DNA of 64,000 nucleotides from Dasypus novemcinctus. Its lineage: Eukaryota; Chordata; Mammalia; Cingulata; Dasypodidae. Each line of letters begins with the position of its first letter. The first letter of the stretch is position 1. The stretch covers positions 5,208,001-5,272,000 of the forward strand of contig NC_080677.1 in NCBI RefSeq assembly GCF_030445035.2, given 5' to 3'. The position numbers and the translations under genes are program-made. The notes beneath the pieces are model-generated. The model was not told the DNA's origin and did no database searches. It worked only from the letters and a program-made list of their open reading frames with translations. This document shows, piece by piece, positions 47,021 through 59,262 of the stretch.

Positions 47021-47575
47021 TACAAGGTTCAGATAAAGGAAAAGGTTCTGGGATTTGACCACATAAAAATAAAAATTTTTATATGTTAGAAAATATATAA
47101 ACAAAATTAAGTAAAGGAAAGTGCAAAACATATCAGAGACATAAGGGTGGGTGCATTACTATTTAAAGAGCTTTTAAAATTAGATAAGAAAGTACTTAAC
47201 ACCATAGTGCAAAAGAATATAATGATAAGCAATTCATAAGAGAAGAAATACAAATGGAAAAATACATACTTAATGAGAAAACTGTTAACCTCATTAAAGT
47301 TAAACATTATTTATGCCTATCAGACTGGCGAAGCTGAAAATGAACACTCAAGCCCATGGTTGAAGACTGTGTGGCAAAATGTGCTTCTTATATAGTTCCT
47401 GTGGGAGAGTAACTTGGGGGGGAAATGTTCTGGGGAGAAATTTTGCAATAGAATTTAAAAACACTAAAAATATCTTAAGGAATTTGCTCTAAAGAAATTG
47501 TAAAATAATAATTCTCCTTTTTAGAAATTTTTAATGCAAAACAGAGTTCAAAAATATCAATACAAGGTTATACAT
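47020..47575 (+). repeat. Ancient L1 ORF2 C-terminal fragment
   Basis: ATTTGACCACATAAAAATAA, AGAAATACAAATGGAAAAAT, TTAACCTCATTAAAGT and CTATCAGACTGGCGAAG keep the ORF2 order found in mammal-wide L1s, heavily mutated. A younger L1 fragment interrupts it at 47598. Confidence 0.6.
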
Positions 47576-47597
47576 TTCAGTGTTAAATAAAAAGGCT

Positions 47598-47832
47598 ACA
47601 CTGGATGGAACATGGGAAAGTGTGGGCTATGGTGTGGGACACGGGACATGGGGTGCAGCAATGCCCGGAGATGTACTCACCAGACGCAATGTATGTGACA
47701 TGATGATGGGGGAGAGTGTTATTGTGGGGGGAGTGGTGGGGTGGGGACGGTGGGGGCGAATGGGGACCTCATATTTTTTTAATGTAATATCTTTTAAAAA
47801 ATGAATGAATTGAGTAGAATTTGGAAAATAAA
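47598..47832 (+). mobile_element. L1 3' end, short young insertion
   Basis: 235 bp of the terminal L1 3' UTR (TACTCACCAGACGCAATG, GGGGACCTCATATTTTTTT, an A-rich end) are flanked by a perfect 14-bp duplication, TAAATAAAAAGGCT (47584-47597 and 47833-47846). It is severely 5' truncated. Confidence 0.85.
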
Positions 47833-47846
47833 TAAATAAAAAGGCT

Positions 47847-48010
47847 GATAACTGACATTTTTTGAGGACTTGATCTGTGCTACTGGTCTGAGCTCTTTCT
47901 ATGTGATTATCACAAAAAGTATCTTTAAGGTAGTACTATTATTGTCATGAATTTTGTCTTCATTTGAGGAAAATGAGGTTTCACAAAGTAGTGCGCTCAC
48001 CCTCATTTCT
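47847..48010 (-). repeat. MIR-type SINE, antisense
   Basis: GACTTGATCTGTGCTACTGG, ATGTGATTATCAC, GGTAGTACTATTATTGTC and TTTGAGGAAAATGAGG match the reverse MIR tail and core. It is diverged. Confidence 0.6.
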
Positions 48011-48690
48011 TGGACTCTCGATCCTGGAGTGTTGGCCATTGGGGTTTCTGGGGCCACCGATAGATGCTGGTGAAAATTCAAAATGATCCAAATATTCGAC
48101 AATCCACATATCATGCTGTGTTGAGACATCACATGATCAAAAAGTATTTTTCAATGTGGGAAATGTACTCAACTTCTTAGTGAAGAAAGCAGTCTGGCAA
48201 AAAGATACACAGTGTGATGAAGCTTTGGTTGAATCTGAATCTGAATTGCTTCAATTTGAGGTAAAGCAAAGTTTCATTCTATGTACAAAATAAAATAGAG
48301 TCACTCCAAATTTAAATTTAAATTGGAAGCCTGCAGATGCAGAGAGCTGTAAACTGGAGCCATTACAATGTGGCCATGTTATTGTAGCTTGTCAGCAAGA
48401 CCCCAGGCCTTCCTTGACCTTGGCTTATGAAGTGCAAGTGCGTATTACAACATCAGAAACTCACTTTGGTTTATCTCATGAGGTTATTTTAGTACTCACT
48501 GTTCCTATAATTTAAACATTTTTTATACCTCAAACACTCATTAGCTGAAAAATGTACCCAAAGCAATATTTTTGAAAAGGGAATTCGATTTAAAATCAGC
48601 CAGGAAGTACGCCTAAAAATTGCCATATCATGCCTCCAAGCCAGTCATTTAGTAGAGAACACATTAGAGATAATGCTAAGGAAAGTTAAA
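48010..48690. other. DDC: Intron 1 unique DNA
   Basis: An AT-rich stretch with no repeat or exon that I can identify. Confidence 0.4.
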
Positions 48691-49060
48691 ACATCTTTAA
48701 ACACATTCACCTTTAATTCCACAAAAATTATCAAAAATCCCAGCAAATCTTCCTCCAGCTTTCTCTCTGCTCCGGTGGCTTCTCTCTCCCAGCTTCTGTT
48801 GATTTCAGCTCTTGGCTTCCAGGACTTCCTCAACCTCTGGGGGTTTCTCTCTCTTTAGTCATCCTGTTTATAAAGAATTCCAGTAAGAGGATTAAGACCC
48901 ACGCTGGGCCATGCTTCACTGAAGTGATCTAACCAAAGGCCCTTAACTGAAGTAATTTAATTTAAAAAACCCATATACAATAGAGTCATACCCACAGGAA
49001 TGGATTAACCCTAAGGACATGACATTTCCTGGGGTACATACAGTCTCAAACTACCACACA
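48690..49060 (-). repeat. MaLR-like LTR, antisense
   Basis: A TCTCTCTGC and CTTCTCTCTCCC pyrimidine-rich portion is followed by GTAAGAGGATTAAGACCCAC, AACTGAAGTAATTTAA, CCCACAGGAATGGATTAACC and TTCCTGGGGTACATACAGTC. This is the pattern of the reverse strand of a xenarthran MLT1-like LTR, also seen at 49735-49880. The left edge is uncertain. Confidence 0.55.
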
Positions 49061-49419
49061 CACACCCAACATTTATTTATTCCCAGGAGGAAATTAATCT
49101 TGAATTTGCAAGTTTTGAATTGTCAGAAAGATTCCAAAATGCATCTCTTGCTAAGAATACAAATGTCTCTTACAAACAAAAGACAGATTCTGGAAGGTGA
49201 ATCTTTTTTCGAGTGTTGTCCAAGTTTCCTGTTTTGAGACTCTATCACTCATGTAATGAGGGGGAAAATCATCATTTTTTTACAGCATATTACATACAAG
49301 GGTGAAGTTCCATCCAGTGATGGAATCAAGAGAAAGGAAAAAACTGACATTGCTGGAGTGTTAAGATGCTTCAGGTGTGGGGCTCAGTGCATTGCACACA
49401 TTGTGTGCTTATATCTGTC

Positions 49420-49886
49420 TTAGTCTGTCAGGCTGCTATGGCAGATGCCATACAGTGGGTTGACTTAACAATGGCAATTTATTGGCCTGTGGTTTGGAAG
49501 GCTAGAAGCCCAAAATCAAGGTGTTAGCAAGCCCTCTTCCCAAAATCTGTATGTTCTGGTGCTGGCTTGCCTTGGGTCCCTTGGTTTGTATCCCTGCCTT
49601 TGTCACATGGCGCTCTCTTGCTCCTTGTGTCTGCTCTTCCCAAATCCTGTGACTTCCAGCTTTTGGTTCCTCCCTGTGGCTTTCTCTGACTTCTGCTTCC
49701 CTTTTCTTCTCTTTGTAAAGCCTCCATTAAGATGGATTAAGACCCTCTCTGTTTCTGTTGGGCCAAACATGAACTAAAAATAACAGCCTCAAAGCCATCC
49801 TGTTCACACACCCACAAGAATGTGAATCAAGATTAAGAGCATGTGTTTTCTTGGGGTACATAATTCAACAATCTACCACAATGTCT
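49420..49886 (-). repeat. MaLR-like LTR, antisense, near complete
   Basis: TCTTAGTCTGTCAGGCTGCT, GGCAATTTATTGGCCTGTGG, GGAAGGCTAGAAGCCCAAA and GGTGTTAGCAAG begin it. A CT-rich middle follows, and then GATTAAGACCCTCTC to GGTACATAATTCAACA and the end CTACCACAATG. This order is the reverse complement of MLT1-type LTRs of the ERVL-MaLR group. It is a solo LTR with no retroviral genes. A SINE inserted precisely at its outer edge. Confidence 0.7.
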
Positions 49887-50364
49887 CTTTTTTTTAAGAT
49901 TTAGTTATTATTTATTTCTTCCCCACATCCCCCCCCCCCAACCCCCCTGTTCTCTGCTCTCTATGTCCATTTGCTGTGTGTTCTTCTGTGTCAGCTTGTA
50001 TTCTCATTAGGCAGCTCCGGGAACCGATCCTAGGACCTTCCAGAGTAGGAGAGAGGCAATTACTCTCTTGTGCCATCTCATCTCCCTGTTCAGCTACATC
50101 TTCTTATTTTCTCTCTTCTGTGTCTCTTGTTGGGTCATCTTGCTGCGCCAGCTCTCCGGGTCGGCTGGCACTCCTGCATGAGGTGGCTTTCCAGTGCAGG
50201 GTGGTATTCCCATGCAGGACAGCACTCCTGAGTGGGGCCGCATTCCCGTGTGGGCCAGCACTACCCGTGGGCCAGCTTGCCCTCACCTGGAGGCCCTGGG
50301 CATTGAACCCTGGACCTCCTATATGGTAGACAAGAGCCTGATTGGTTGAGCCACATCCGTTTCC
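49887..50364 (-). mobile_element. DAS-SINE, antisense, long variant
   Basis: A T-rich end lies at the left and a tRNA-like head at the right, which read in reverse is GTGGCTCAACCAATCAGGC for the A box and GGGTTCAATGCCC for the B box. The body has different GCAGGACAGCACTCC-type repeats from the other copies, and at about 480 bp it is the longest. A perfect 11-bp target duplication, CCACAATGTCT, lies at 49876-49886 and 50365-50375. Confidence 0.85.
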
Positions 50365-50451
50365 CCACAATGTCTTTATAAATTCTTGAGCGATCAAAAT
50401 TATTAACTTCATTTCTCAGGGAAGATGAGAGAGGCTCAAAAAGTTAAAACC

Positions 50452-51115
50452 TCTATATCGAGAGGGGCCTTAGATCCAGCATGGTTGATGGATGCAGTTC
50501 TCCTGCTTGGAGTTGTAGGGTTCCCTGGTGTGGTGGTTGACCATCTTCACCTCCCTGTTAGCTGACCTGTGCAAGTCCAACAAACCAGAGAGTAGGAGCT
50601 GCAACTCTGCTGAGGCTTGGGCCCAGCTGGCATATGGACAGTCCAGAGAGTCAAGTCTCCTGAGCATATACCAACCCACGGGTCCCAACAGACCCATGCC
50701 AGTCAATCACAGGTCAGTACCTGTGACAGAAGAGGCATGTGTAGAGAGGTCACATCTTAGTTCAACTCCATCAAACTGAGGAGCATAAATTCCACAGTAG
50801 GGCCCACCGACAAGGCACTGAACTCCAGAGCCATCTGCCATAATTATAGAACCTGTGCATCTTTGTAGCCCTAAGGAGCACCAGTACCTGGGGTTATATC
50901 TACTTTGGCTGTCTCTGGGATCCACCAAATACAATGAATGTGCCACAATGATGAAAGAGGTTGTTGATGTGGGAGGAGTGGGTGGGTGGGGTGAGGGGTA
51001 TGTGGGAACCTCATATTTTTTAAGTAACATTTTTTGTGATCTAAATCTTTAAAAAAAACAATTTGATAAAAAAAATTTAAAAATAAAGAATAATTTTCAT
51101 TAAAAAAAAAAAAAA
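50452..51115 (+). mobile_element. L1 3' end with 5' inversion (twin priming)
   Basis: 50452-50922 is the reverse complement of L1 3' UTR equivalent to about 40121-40605. From 50923 the text switches to the sense strand, equivalent to 40926-41098, and ends in a poly(A) at 51102-51115. About 320 bp are missing at the switch. The site is flanked by an approximate duplication of AGTTAAAACC (50442-50451 and 51116-51125). This is the structure expected when both target strands prime reverse transcription. Confidence 0.85.
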
Positions 51116-52178
51116 GGTTAAAACCCTTGTTTCTGTCAGCTCCTACTGGGAAAAGTTGAGATTTGAGCCAGGTCTGTCATTAAAACTGGGATGGATCATG
51201 AAAATAAACTTGAACTTCCGGTCCATTTTATTGATGAGGAAAAGGAAGTAAAGGGGTGGAGTGGACTTCCGGGAAGATGGAGGATTAGTAAGGCAGAGCG
51301 AAAAATACTAGCTAGAGGTAAAGACTGTCTGGACAGCTGCTTCAGGGCTCAGGACACCAAGGGAAGGTGAGACACCACCAGAAGAGAGAGGGACGAAGGA
51401 AAGGAGTCTCAGCTGGCTGAAAAATTCTGTGAGTAGAGCTGCAGAAGCAGCAGCAAGCGCCGTTCCCCCCATCTATGGAGCAAATAGTCTGTGGATTGCA
51501 GTAGCTGCAGACTGAGGTGGATGGCAGGTGTCCACTTCCCCAAGAAAGGGGAGAGGGAGGGACAGAGCTTACAGCAAATTAAAAATTTGGCCAGCAAACT
51601 TGGTCAGCTCCACTGGAGGGTCACACACTTCCAGCATGGGTAGGCTGCAACATTGTTTGCCCTGAGAGCTGGCAAGGAGCTAAAGATCATTTACCTTCTC
51701 AAACACCCTCCCTACTGCTCTGGGCTAGTTGGTGAGGAGGCAGAGGGAAGAGGGGTGCAGCCACCAAGGGTGGAAAGGAGCTTCTGAGAAAGTTTGTTTG
51801 TGAGGCTTGGCCAGCCCTGAGGACATGGCTTCAGCACTGTCCACCCACCCAGGAAGTTATACTGAATGCATTCCTCCAGTACCTGGGATCTGAGCTGAGA
51901 GGGCTTCCAAAGAGCACTATCTGCTGGTCAGACTAGAAAAGTGCACAAAAAAGAAAACTAACAATAACTAAAAGAGGCAAGCAGGCACCTCTACTGCCAC
52001 CCTCTTCAAGGTCCTTGGAAACTAGCCTTCACCCCATTACTGAGTCCTTAACACTGGTTTGAGAAGTTGAACCAGGAGTGAAAGAACAGTGGTAGCACAC
52101 AGCTACACAACAGTAAATCCCTAGACAAGAGAGAGAAACTGAACATCAGAGTATACTCAGCATCAAAATCAGATGTCT

Positions 52179-53688
52179 ATATATATGTGTCCAACTATTC
52201 ATGAGGCATTGTCATGGTGGGTGGAGCTTGACACAATAAAAAAAGAATATCAAATTCCCCTCCAGGGGATCTCTACCACATTCTCTAATGGAACAAGAAT
52301 GCCCCAAGTACAGGGACAATGACTTGTGAAGGAGGATGATCCATTGAAGGACGCTTGATATTAATGGCTATGCTTAGGAGCCTTTGCCCTTGAAATGGAA
52401 ACAACCTAATGACATAGGTGCCTAAGAGTTACCTACTGGGAGCCTCCTTGTTGCTCAAATGTGGCCTCTCTCTAAGCTGCACTTAGCATATAAAAGCAAT
52501 AACTTCCCCCCAGCATGGGACATGACTCCCAGGTATGAACCTCCCTGGCACCAAGGGATTGCTATCAAGTACCAACAAGCAATACATCTGGGGGGAAAAA
52601 AAGACCTTGACTGAAAGGGGGAAAAGCTAAAGACAAATGAGTTTGTATGGCTAAGAGACTTCAAAGTGAGTCAGGAAGCCATCCCAGAGGTAGCGCTTAT
52701 GCACATCTCAATAGGATCTCATTGACAGCCAAATAGATACTACCCCAATAGCAAAGCTCCTCTGGGATATGGAGACCTCCAGACACTATAGTCGGGGCAG
52801 ATAACTCAGGAATTTGACCCCATGCCAGTGGGCCCTAATTTGGTATGTATGCTCCCCAGTGTGACAGAGTTAGACTCAGCAGTGGTTTCCCTATGCATGA
52901 CTCTTCTGTCCTTTTATTTGAACCTATAATTAGTACTAGAGTTGGTAGGTGTACATCCAAGGGACTTAAATCTTTGGGCTGTCCATGTGCCAGCTGAGCC
53001 CTGAATCTCAACAGAGTTACAACACCTACTCTCCAGTTCAATGGACTCACCCAGGACAACTAACAGGGAGGAGATGATGGACAAACAACACACCAAGGAA
53101 TCAAGAGTGCCTACAACTGCAAACAAGAGAGTCCTATCCATTGGATGTGTGGGATCGAAGCCCCCCTCAATTAATGGTGGAGTGGGCATCACTATCCCAG
53201 AGTCCTTAGGATTGGGAAATGAGCTATGGACTAAAATAAACTTTCTACTATTCTACTATAGACTTATTGTGATTCTAGCAATGGAAAAAATACCATTGTT
53301 GTGGAGGCAGTGACCCATGAATGTTCTGGGGTTAAGGAGAGGGAAAACAGGTGTAATAGGGGTGCATTTCTGGGACTTGGGAATCATCCTAAATGACATT
53401 ACAACAGATACAGGCCATTATATATCTGGCCATATCTCTCCCATACTACAGAGTTGAATGGGAGAGAGTGTAAACTACAATGTAAACTATAACCCATGTT
53501 TAATGGCAATGCTCCAAAATTTGTTTAGCAATTGCAGTGAATGTACCACACAGATGAAAGATGTTGCTAAGATGGGAAAATGTGGGAGGTGTGGGGAGAG
53601 TGGCATATGGTATCCCCTATATATTCTCTGTAACATTTATGTAATCAAAGTATCTTTTAAAAAATAAAAAATAAAAATAATAAAATAG
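52179..53688 (+). mobile_element. Nested L1 3'-UTR insertion
   Basis: A 5'-truncated L1 3' UTR shares GTGCCTAAGAGTTACCTAC, CATGGGACATGACTCCCAGG and a final GTAATCAAAGTATC with the other copies and ends in AATAAAATAG. The host L1 sequence resumes exactly after it. The 12-bp target duplication AATCAGATGTCT and AATCAGATGCCT (52167-52178 and 53689-53700, 11 of 12 matching) includes the host ORF1 start codon. Confidence 0.9.
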
Positions 53689-53694
53689 AATCAG

Positions 53695-54690
53695 ATGCCT
53701 AGATATCAGCAAAAATTTCCAAATCATATTAAGAAAAATGAAGATATAACTCAGGCAAAGGAACACATCAAAGCTCCAAATGAGACACAAGAATTGGAAC
53801 AGCTAATCAATGAGGTTCATAAAAATCTCCTAAATGCAATCTTGGAATGAAGGACATGGGTAAAAAAGAAAAGATATTAAGAAGACACTGTGTGAGCACA
53901 AAGAAAATTTTGAAATCTTGGATATCATAGTAGCAGAGCTTATGGGAATGAAAACCGTGCTAAGTGAGAAAAATATATATAATAGAAGCACACAACAGCA
54001 GATCTGAAATCATGGGGAAAAAAGAATCTGTGACATAGAGAAAAAAAATAACTGAAATTGAAAAAAGAGGAGAACGGACAGAGAAAAGAATGGGAAAAGA
54101 GCAGAGGTTCATGGAATTGAGTGATAGCATGAAGTGCACCAATATACATGTTATGGAATTGCAGAAGGGAACAGGGGCAGAAAGAGTATTTGAGGAAATA
54201 ATGGCAGAACATTTCCCAACTCTCACGAAAGACATGAATATACATGTCCAGGAAGAACATGTACTCCAATTAGATTAAATGCAAATAGACCTACCCCAAA
54301 ACACGTAATATTCAGAATGCCAAAGACAAAGACAAAGGGAAATTTCTGAAAGGAGCAAGGGAAAAGTGAAACATCACATACAGGGCACATCCAATAAGAC
54401 TTAGTGTGGATATCTCTTCAGAGACCATGGAGGTGAGAAAGCAAGGTATGATATAATTATGGTACTGAAAGAGAAAAACTGCCAGTCAAAATTTCTTTAT
54501 TCAGCAAAACTGACCTTCAAATATGACAGTGAGTTTAAAATATTCAAAGATAAGCAGAAACTAAGAGAGTTTCATAAACAAGAATCCAGGAAACACTACA
54601 GGGAGTTCTGCAGCCAGAGAAGAAAAAATGAGAGAGAGGCTTGGAGTGTAGAGGTGAAGACTATCAGAAAGTGTAACCAAAAAGGTAACA
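53695..54690 (+). pseudogene. L1 ORF1 relic
   Basis: The ATG at 53695-53697 opens a frame beginning MPRYQQKFPNHIK. It resembles the ORF1 start of the antisense copy. The RNA-binding core is recognisable at 54090-54278 (NIHVMELQKGTGAERVFEE, then FPTLTKDMN), and the C-terminal domain is present up to about 54690. Stops occur early, from about 53846, and frameshifts separate the parts. Confidence 0.75.
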
Positions 54691-54734
54691 GATGGACAAA
54701 AATAAGATATGACATATAAAAACCAAAGGATAAA

Positions 54735-57700
54735 ATGGCTGAAGTAAGCAATGCCTTTACAGTAATGACATTGAATGTTAATGGATTAAACTCCCCAACC
54801 AAAAGAGATGGGCTAACAGAATGGATAAGAAAACATGAACCACCCAAATACTGTCATCAGGAGACTCACCTTACACACAAGAATGCAAAAAGACTGAGAG
54901 TGAAAGGTTGGGAGAAGATATTTCATGCAAATAGTAACCAAAAGAGAGCATGGGTAGCTACACGGGTGTCATACAAAACAGACTTTAAATGATAAAAAAG
55001 ATGAGATGCAGAAGGCAGTTATATATTAATAAAAAGGGCAATTCACCAGGAAGGAATCAAGTTGTAAATATCTATTCACCTAGCCAGGGTGCCCCAAAAT
55101 ACATGAGGCAAACTCGGGCAAAACTGAAAGGAGAAATAGACGTCTGCACAATAATAATTGGAGATTTCAAAATGCCACACATATCAATAGGTAGAATAAC
55201 TAGACAGAATATCAACAAGGAAACGAGAACTTGAACAATATGATAAGTAAGCTAGACCTGACACATATACAGAACATTGCACCCCAAATCAGCAGGTTAT
55301 ACCTTCTTCTCAAGTGCTCATGGATCTTTCTCAGGATAGAACACATTTTGGGCCATAAAACAGCTTTCAATAAATTTAAGAAGACTGAAATTATACAGAG
55401 CACCTTCTCTGATCATAATGGAATGAAGCTGGAAATCAATATAGGTGGGAAAGGAAAAAATTTGCACATAGATGGAGGCTGAACATTACTCTTCTAAACA
55501 ATCATGAATCAAAAGAGAAATTGCAAGAGAAATTTCTAGCTATCTCAAGACAACTGAAAATGAGAACACAGCTTATCAAAAACTATGGGATACAGTGAAG
55601 GCAGTGCTGAAAGGGAAATGTATAGCCCTAAATGCCTATATTAAAAAAGAAAAAAGGGCTAAAATCAAAGATGTAATTGATCAACTGGAGAAACTAGAGA
55701 AAGAACCACAAACCAATCCTACAGCAAGCAGAAAGAAAGAAATAACAAAGATTAGAAACAGAAATAAATGAAATTGAGAACAAAAAAAAAAAACAATAAA
55801 GAAAATCAACAAAATCAAAACCTGGTACTTTGAGAAAATCAATAAAATCGCCAAACCCTTAGCAGGACTAATAACCACAGAAATAAGAATCATAAGAGGA
55901 TATTATGAGAAACTGTATACCAACAAACTAGACAACCTAGGTGAAATGGACAAATTCCTAGAAATGCACAAGCAACCTACATTGATGAAAAAGGAAATAG
56001 AAGAACTCAACAAACCAATCACAAATAGTGAGATTGAATTAATCATCAAAAACCTCCCAACCAAAGAAAGCCCCCGACCAGATGTCTTCACAGGTGAATT
56101 CTACCAAACATTTTGGAAAGAACTAACACTAATCCTGCTTAAAGTCTTCCAAAAAATGGGAAAAGAGGGAAAATTACCCACCACATTTTATGAAGGCAAC
56201 ATCACCTTAATATCAAAGATATTTCAAGAAAAGAAAAGTGCAGACCAATTTCTCTAATGAACACAGATGCAAAAATTCTCAAGAAAATACTTGTAAATTG
56301 AATACAACAGCGTATTAAAAGAATTGTATATCACAATCAAGTGGGTTTTATTCCTGGTATGCAAGGATGGTTCAACGTAACAAAAATCAATTGACACAGT
56401 AATGCGCATTAATAAATTGAAGGGGAAAAACTACATGATCATCTCAATTAATGCAGAAAAGGCATTTGACAAAATCCAGCATCCTTTCTTGCTAAAAACT
56501 CTTCGAAAGATAGGTATAGAAGGCAAGTTCTTCAAGATAATAAAGGGCATATATGAAAGTCCCACAGCCAACATCATACTCAAATGAGAGAGACTGAAAG
56601 CTTTACCTCTTATATCAGGAACAAGACAAGGATGTCCATTGTTACCACTTTATTCAACATTGTCCTAGAAGTTCTAGCTGGAGCATTAGGCAAGAAAAAG
56701 AAACAAAAGGGATCCAAATTCAAAAAGAGGAAGTAAAACTCTCAGTATTGGCCGATGACAGAATCCAGTTTTCAGAAAATCCCAAAATACCTACAAAAAC
56801 TATTAGAACTGATAAAGGAGTTCAGCAAAGTGGCAGGATACAAAATCAACATGCAAAATATTTCTATAAACTAGTAATATTTCTATAAACTAGTAATAAG
56901 CAACCTGGGGAAGAAATAAAGGAAAAATTCCGTCTACAATAGCAACAAAAAGACTCAAATATCTAGGCATTAATTTAACGGGGAATGTAAAGGATCTGTA
57001 TTCAGAAAACTACAAAACACTGCTAAAAGAAATCAAAAAAATAAACAAATGGAAAGACCTTCTGTGTTCATGGATTGTAAGACTAAACATATTGAAGATG
57101 TCAATTCTAACTAAATTGATTTATAGATTCAATGCAATATCAATCAAAATTCAAACAGCCTGCTTTAAAGAAATAGAAAAGTCAATTACCAATTTTATTT
57201 TGGAAGGGAAAAGGTGTCCCAAATACCCAAACAGCCAAAAACATCCTAAAAATGAAGAGCGAAGTCAGAGGACTCACATTTCCTGACCTTGGAATGTATT
57301 ATAAAACTACAGTGGTTAAAGCAGCATGGTATTTGCATAAAGATAGACACACTGATCAATGAAATCAAATGGAAAGTTCAGAAATAGACCCTTACATCTG
57401 TGGTCAACTGATTTTTGATAAGCCTCCCAAATCCACTTTTCTGGAACAGAATAGTCTACAATAAATAGTGCCAGGAGAACTGAATATCCATAGCCAAAAG
57501 AATGAAGGAGGACCCCAATCTCACTCCCCATACAAGAATCAACTCAAAATGGATCAAAGACCTAAACATAAAAGCCAGGACCGAAAAACTCCTGGAAGAT
57601 AATGTAGGGAAACATCTACAAAATCTTGTAGTGTGTGGGGGTCTCTTAAACCTTACACCCAAAGCACATGCAAAAAAAGAAAAAAAAAAAGATAAATGGG

Positions 57701-58450
57701 ACTTCTCAAAAATTAAACACTGCTGCACCTCACAGCACTTTGTGAAGAGGGTAAAAAGGCAGCCTACTCAATGGGAGAGAATATTTGGAAATCACTCATC
57801 TGACAAGGGTCTAATATCCATGATACATAAAGAAATCCTACAACTCAACAATAAAACGATACACGACCCAATTTTAAAAATGGGCAAAAGACCTGAATAG
57901 ATATTTTCCCAAAAAAGAAATGCAAATGGGCAAAAAACACATGAAAAAAAATGTTCCAACATCACTAACAATTAGGGAAATGAAAACCAAAGCTATAATG
58001 AGATACCATTTCACGCCTACTAGAATGTCCATTATTGACAAAGCAGGAAACTACAAGTGTTGGAGAGGATGTGGAAAGATGGGAAAGCTTATTCAGTGTT
58101 GGCGGGAATGTAGAGTGGTACAGCCACTGTGGAAGTTTACTGGGCAGTTCCTAAGGCTGTTAGATATAGAGCTACCGTGTGACCTGGCAGTACTGCTACT
58201 AGGTCTACCCAGAGAGCAGCGACACGAACAGACGTCTGCGCACTGACGCTTATATGGTGTTATTCGTGGTTGCCAAACGACGGAAACGACCCAGGTGTCC
58301 GTCAACTGAAGAACGGTGAGCAAGCTATCATATATACACACGATGAAATATTATTCAGCTGCGAGGAGAAGTGAAGTCATGAGCATGTGACAGCGTGGAT
58401 GAACTTGGAGGACACTGTGTCAAGTGAAGCCAGCAGGTCACAGGAGGACA
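54735..58450 (+). pseudogene. L1 ORF2 relic
   Basis: The start MAEVSNAFTVMTLNVNGL is intact, followed by HQETHLTHKN with the catalytic QETH motif preserved. Further on, GDFK replaces the GDFN motif of active endonucleases. The reverse transcriptase region keeps [14 protein letters not shown] (56447-56488), but its FADD box reads as a broken ADDR-type sequence near 56753. The C-terminal region has the cysteine-containing segment CWRGCGKMGK (58054-58083). Many shifts and stops are present. It is not functional. Confidence 0.8.
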
Positions 58451-58673
58451 AATACTGTATGATTTCACTATTATGAACTAAACGTAATGAGCAAATGCAT
58501 GGAGTTAGTAGGAAGGATACAAGTCACCAGTGAACAGAATGTGGTGAGAGAACGGAAAGCTGAGGTTCCATCTGTGCAGAACTGGTAAAAGAAGTTGTTT
58601 GTGAATGAATGGAAATGGTGAAAGCACAGCAGAGCATTTGTAATTAGTAGTGCTAACATATGGGTATGAGAGG

Positions 58674-58698
58674 TTTTGTTTTGTTTTGTTTTGTTTTG
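58674..58698. repeat. GTTTT microsatellite
   Basis: Five units of TTTTG lie in the L1 3' UTR. Confidence 0.9.
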
Positions 58699-59262
58699 AG
58701 TAATGAAAATGCTGTGATGTTGATTGAATAATGAAAGTGCAACACAGTGATTTTACCAAATGTCATTGATTGCACACTTCAGATAAGTGATAAGATTTAA
58801 GAACAAAACAATGATAGGGTGCGTTTGGGGGAAAATACACCAAACGTAACCTATGGGCTATGGTTAGTAGTAATGCTTTGATGATGCTCTTTCGTAATTT
58901 GTAACAGATGTTTCACAACAATGCAAGGTGGTGGTGGGGGGTGATGTTTGGAGCCCTGTGTGATGCTATGCATGTTTGTTTTCTAGTTCACAGCTTTTAC
59001 CATGTACTTATTGTTTACGTATGCTCACGTATGAATGATAAATTTCAATAAATTGTTTCTAAAATGAAAAAAAAGAGGCCTTATGTCACCCGCGGTTGAT
59101 GGTAGAATCGGCGTTCTGCCTCAGTCCAGAGCTGGTGTCCTTGTCACCTCGCCCGGACGCGGAGGGAAAACGCCCTTGGCTGGGGCCCCAGGGGGACTGC
59201 TGAGACCGCTGAGCGCGGTCCCCTCCCGTGTCGAGGTGGTGATGCTGCTTTCTCTCTGCGAG

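Larger units (their letters stand above)
51262..59075 (+). mobile_element. Near-full-length L1, sense, with nested insertion
   Basis: It starts at TGGACTTCCGGGAAGATGGA (51264), the same start as the antisense L1 at 32931. A 0.9-kb 5' UTR, ORF1, ORF2 and a 3' UTR of about 630 bp follow, ending in AATAAATTG and an A-rich tail at 59075. A 1.5-kb L1 3' fragment (52179-53688) is inserted at the ORF1 start. Without it the element is about 6.3 kb. All frames are broken. The right end lies only about 190 bp before DDC exon 2. I could not define a target duplication confidently. Confidence 0.85.
23163..59262 (+). other. DDC: DDC intron 1 (from the neuronal exon)
   Basis: This is the 36-kb interval between the exon-1 donor and the exon-2 acceptor at 59261-59262. 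More than half is L1, SINE and LTR sequence, listed separately. Comparatively unique stretches are 23170-24640, 24810-25460, 32945-33950, 44215-45900, 46265-47020 and 48010-48690. I recognise no exon in them. Any enhancers would be sought there. Confidence 0.65.
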
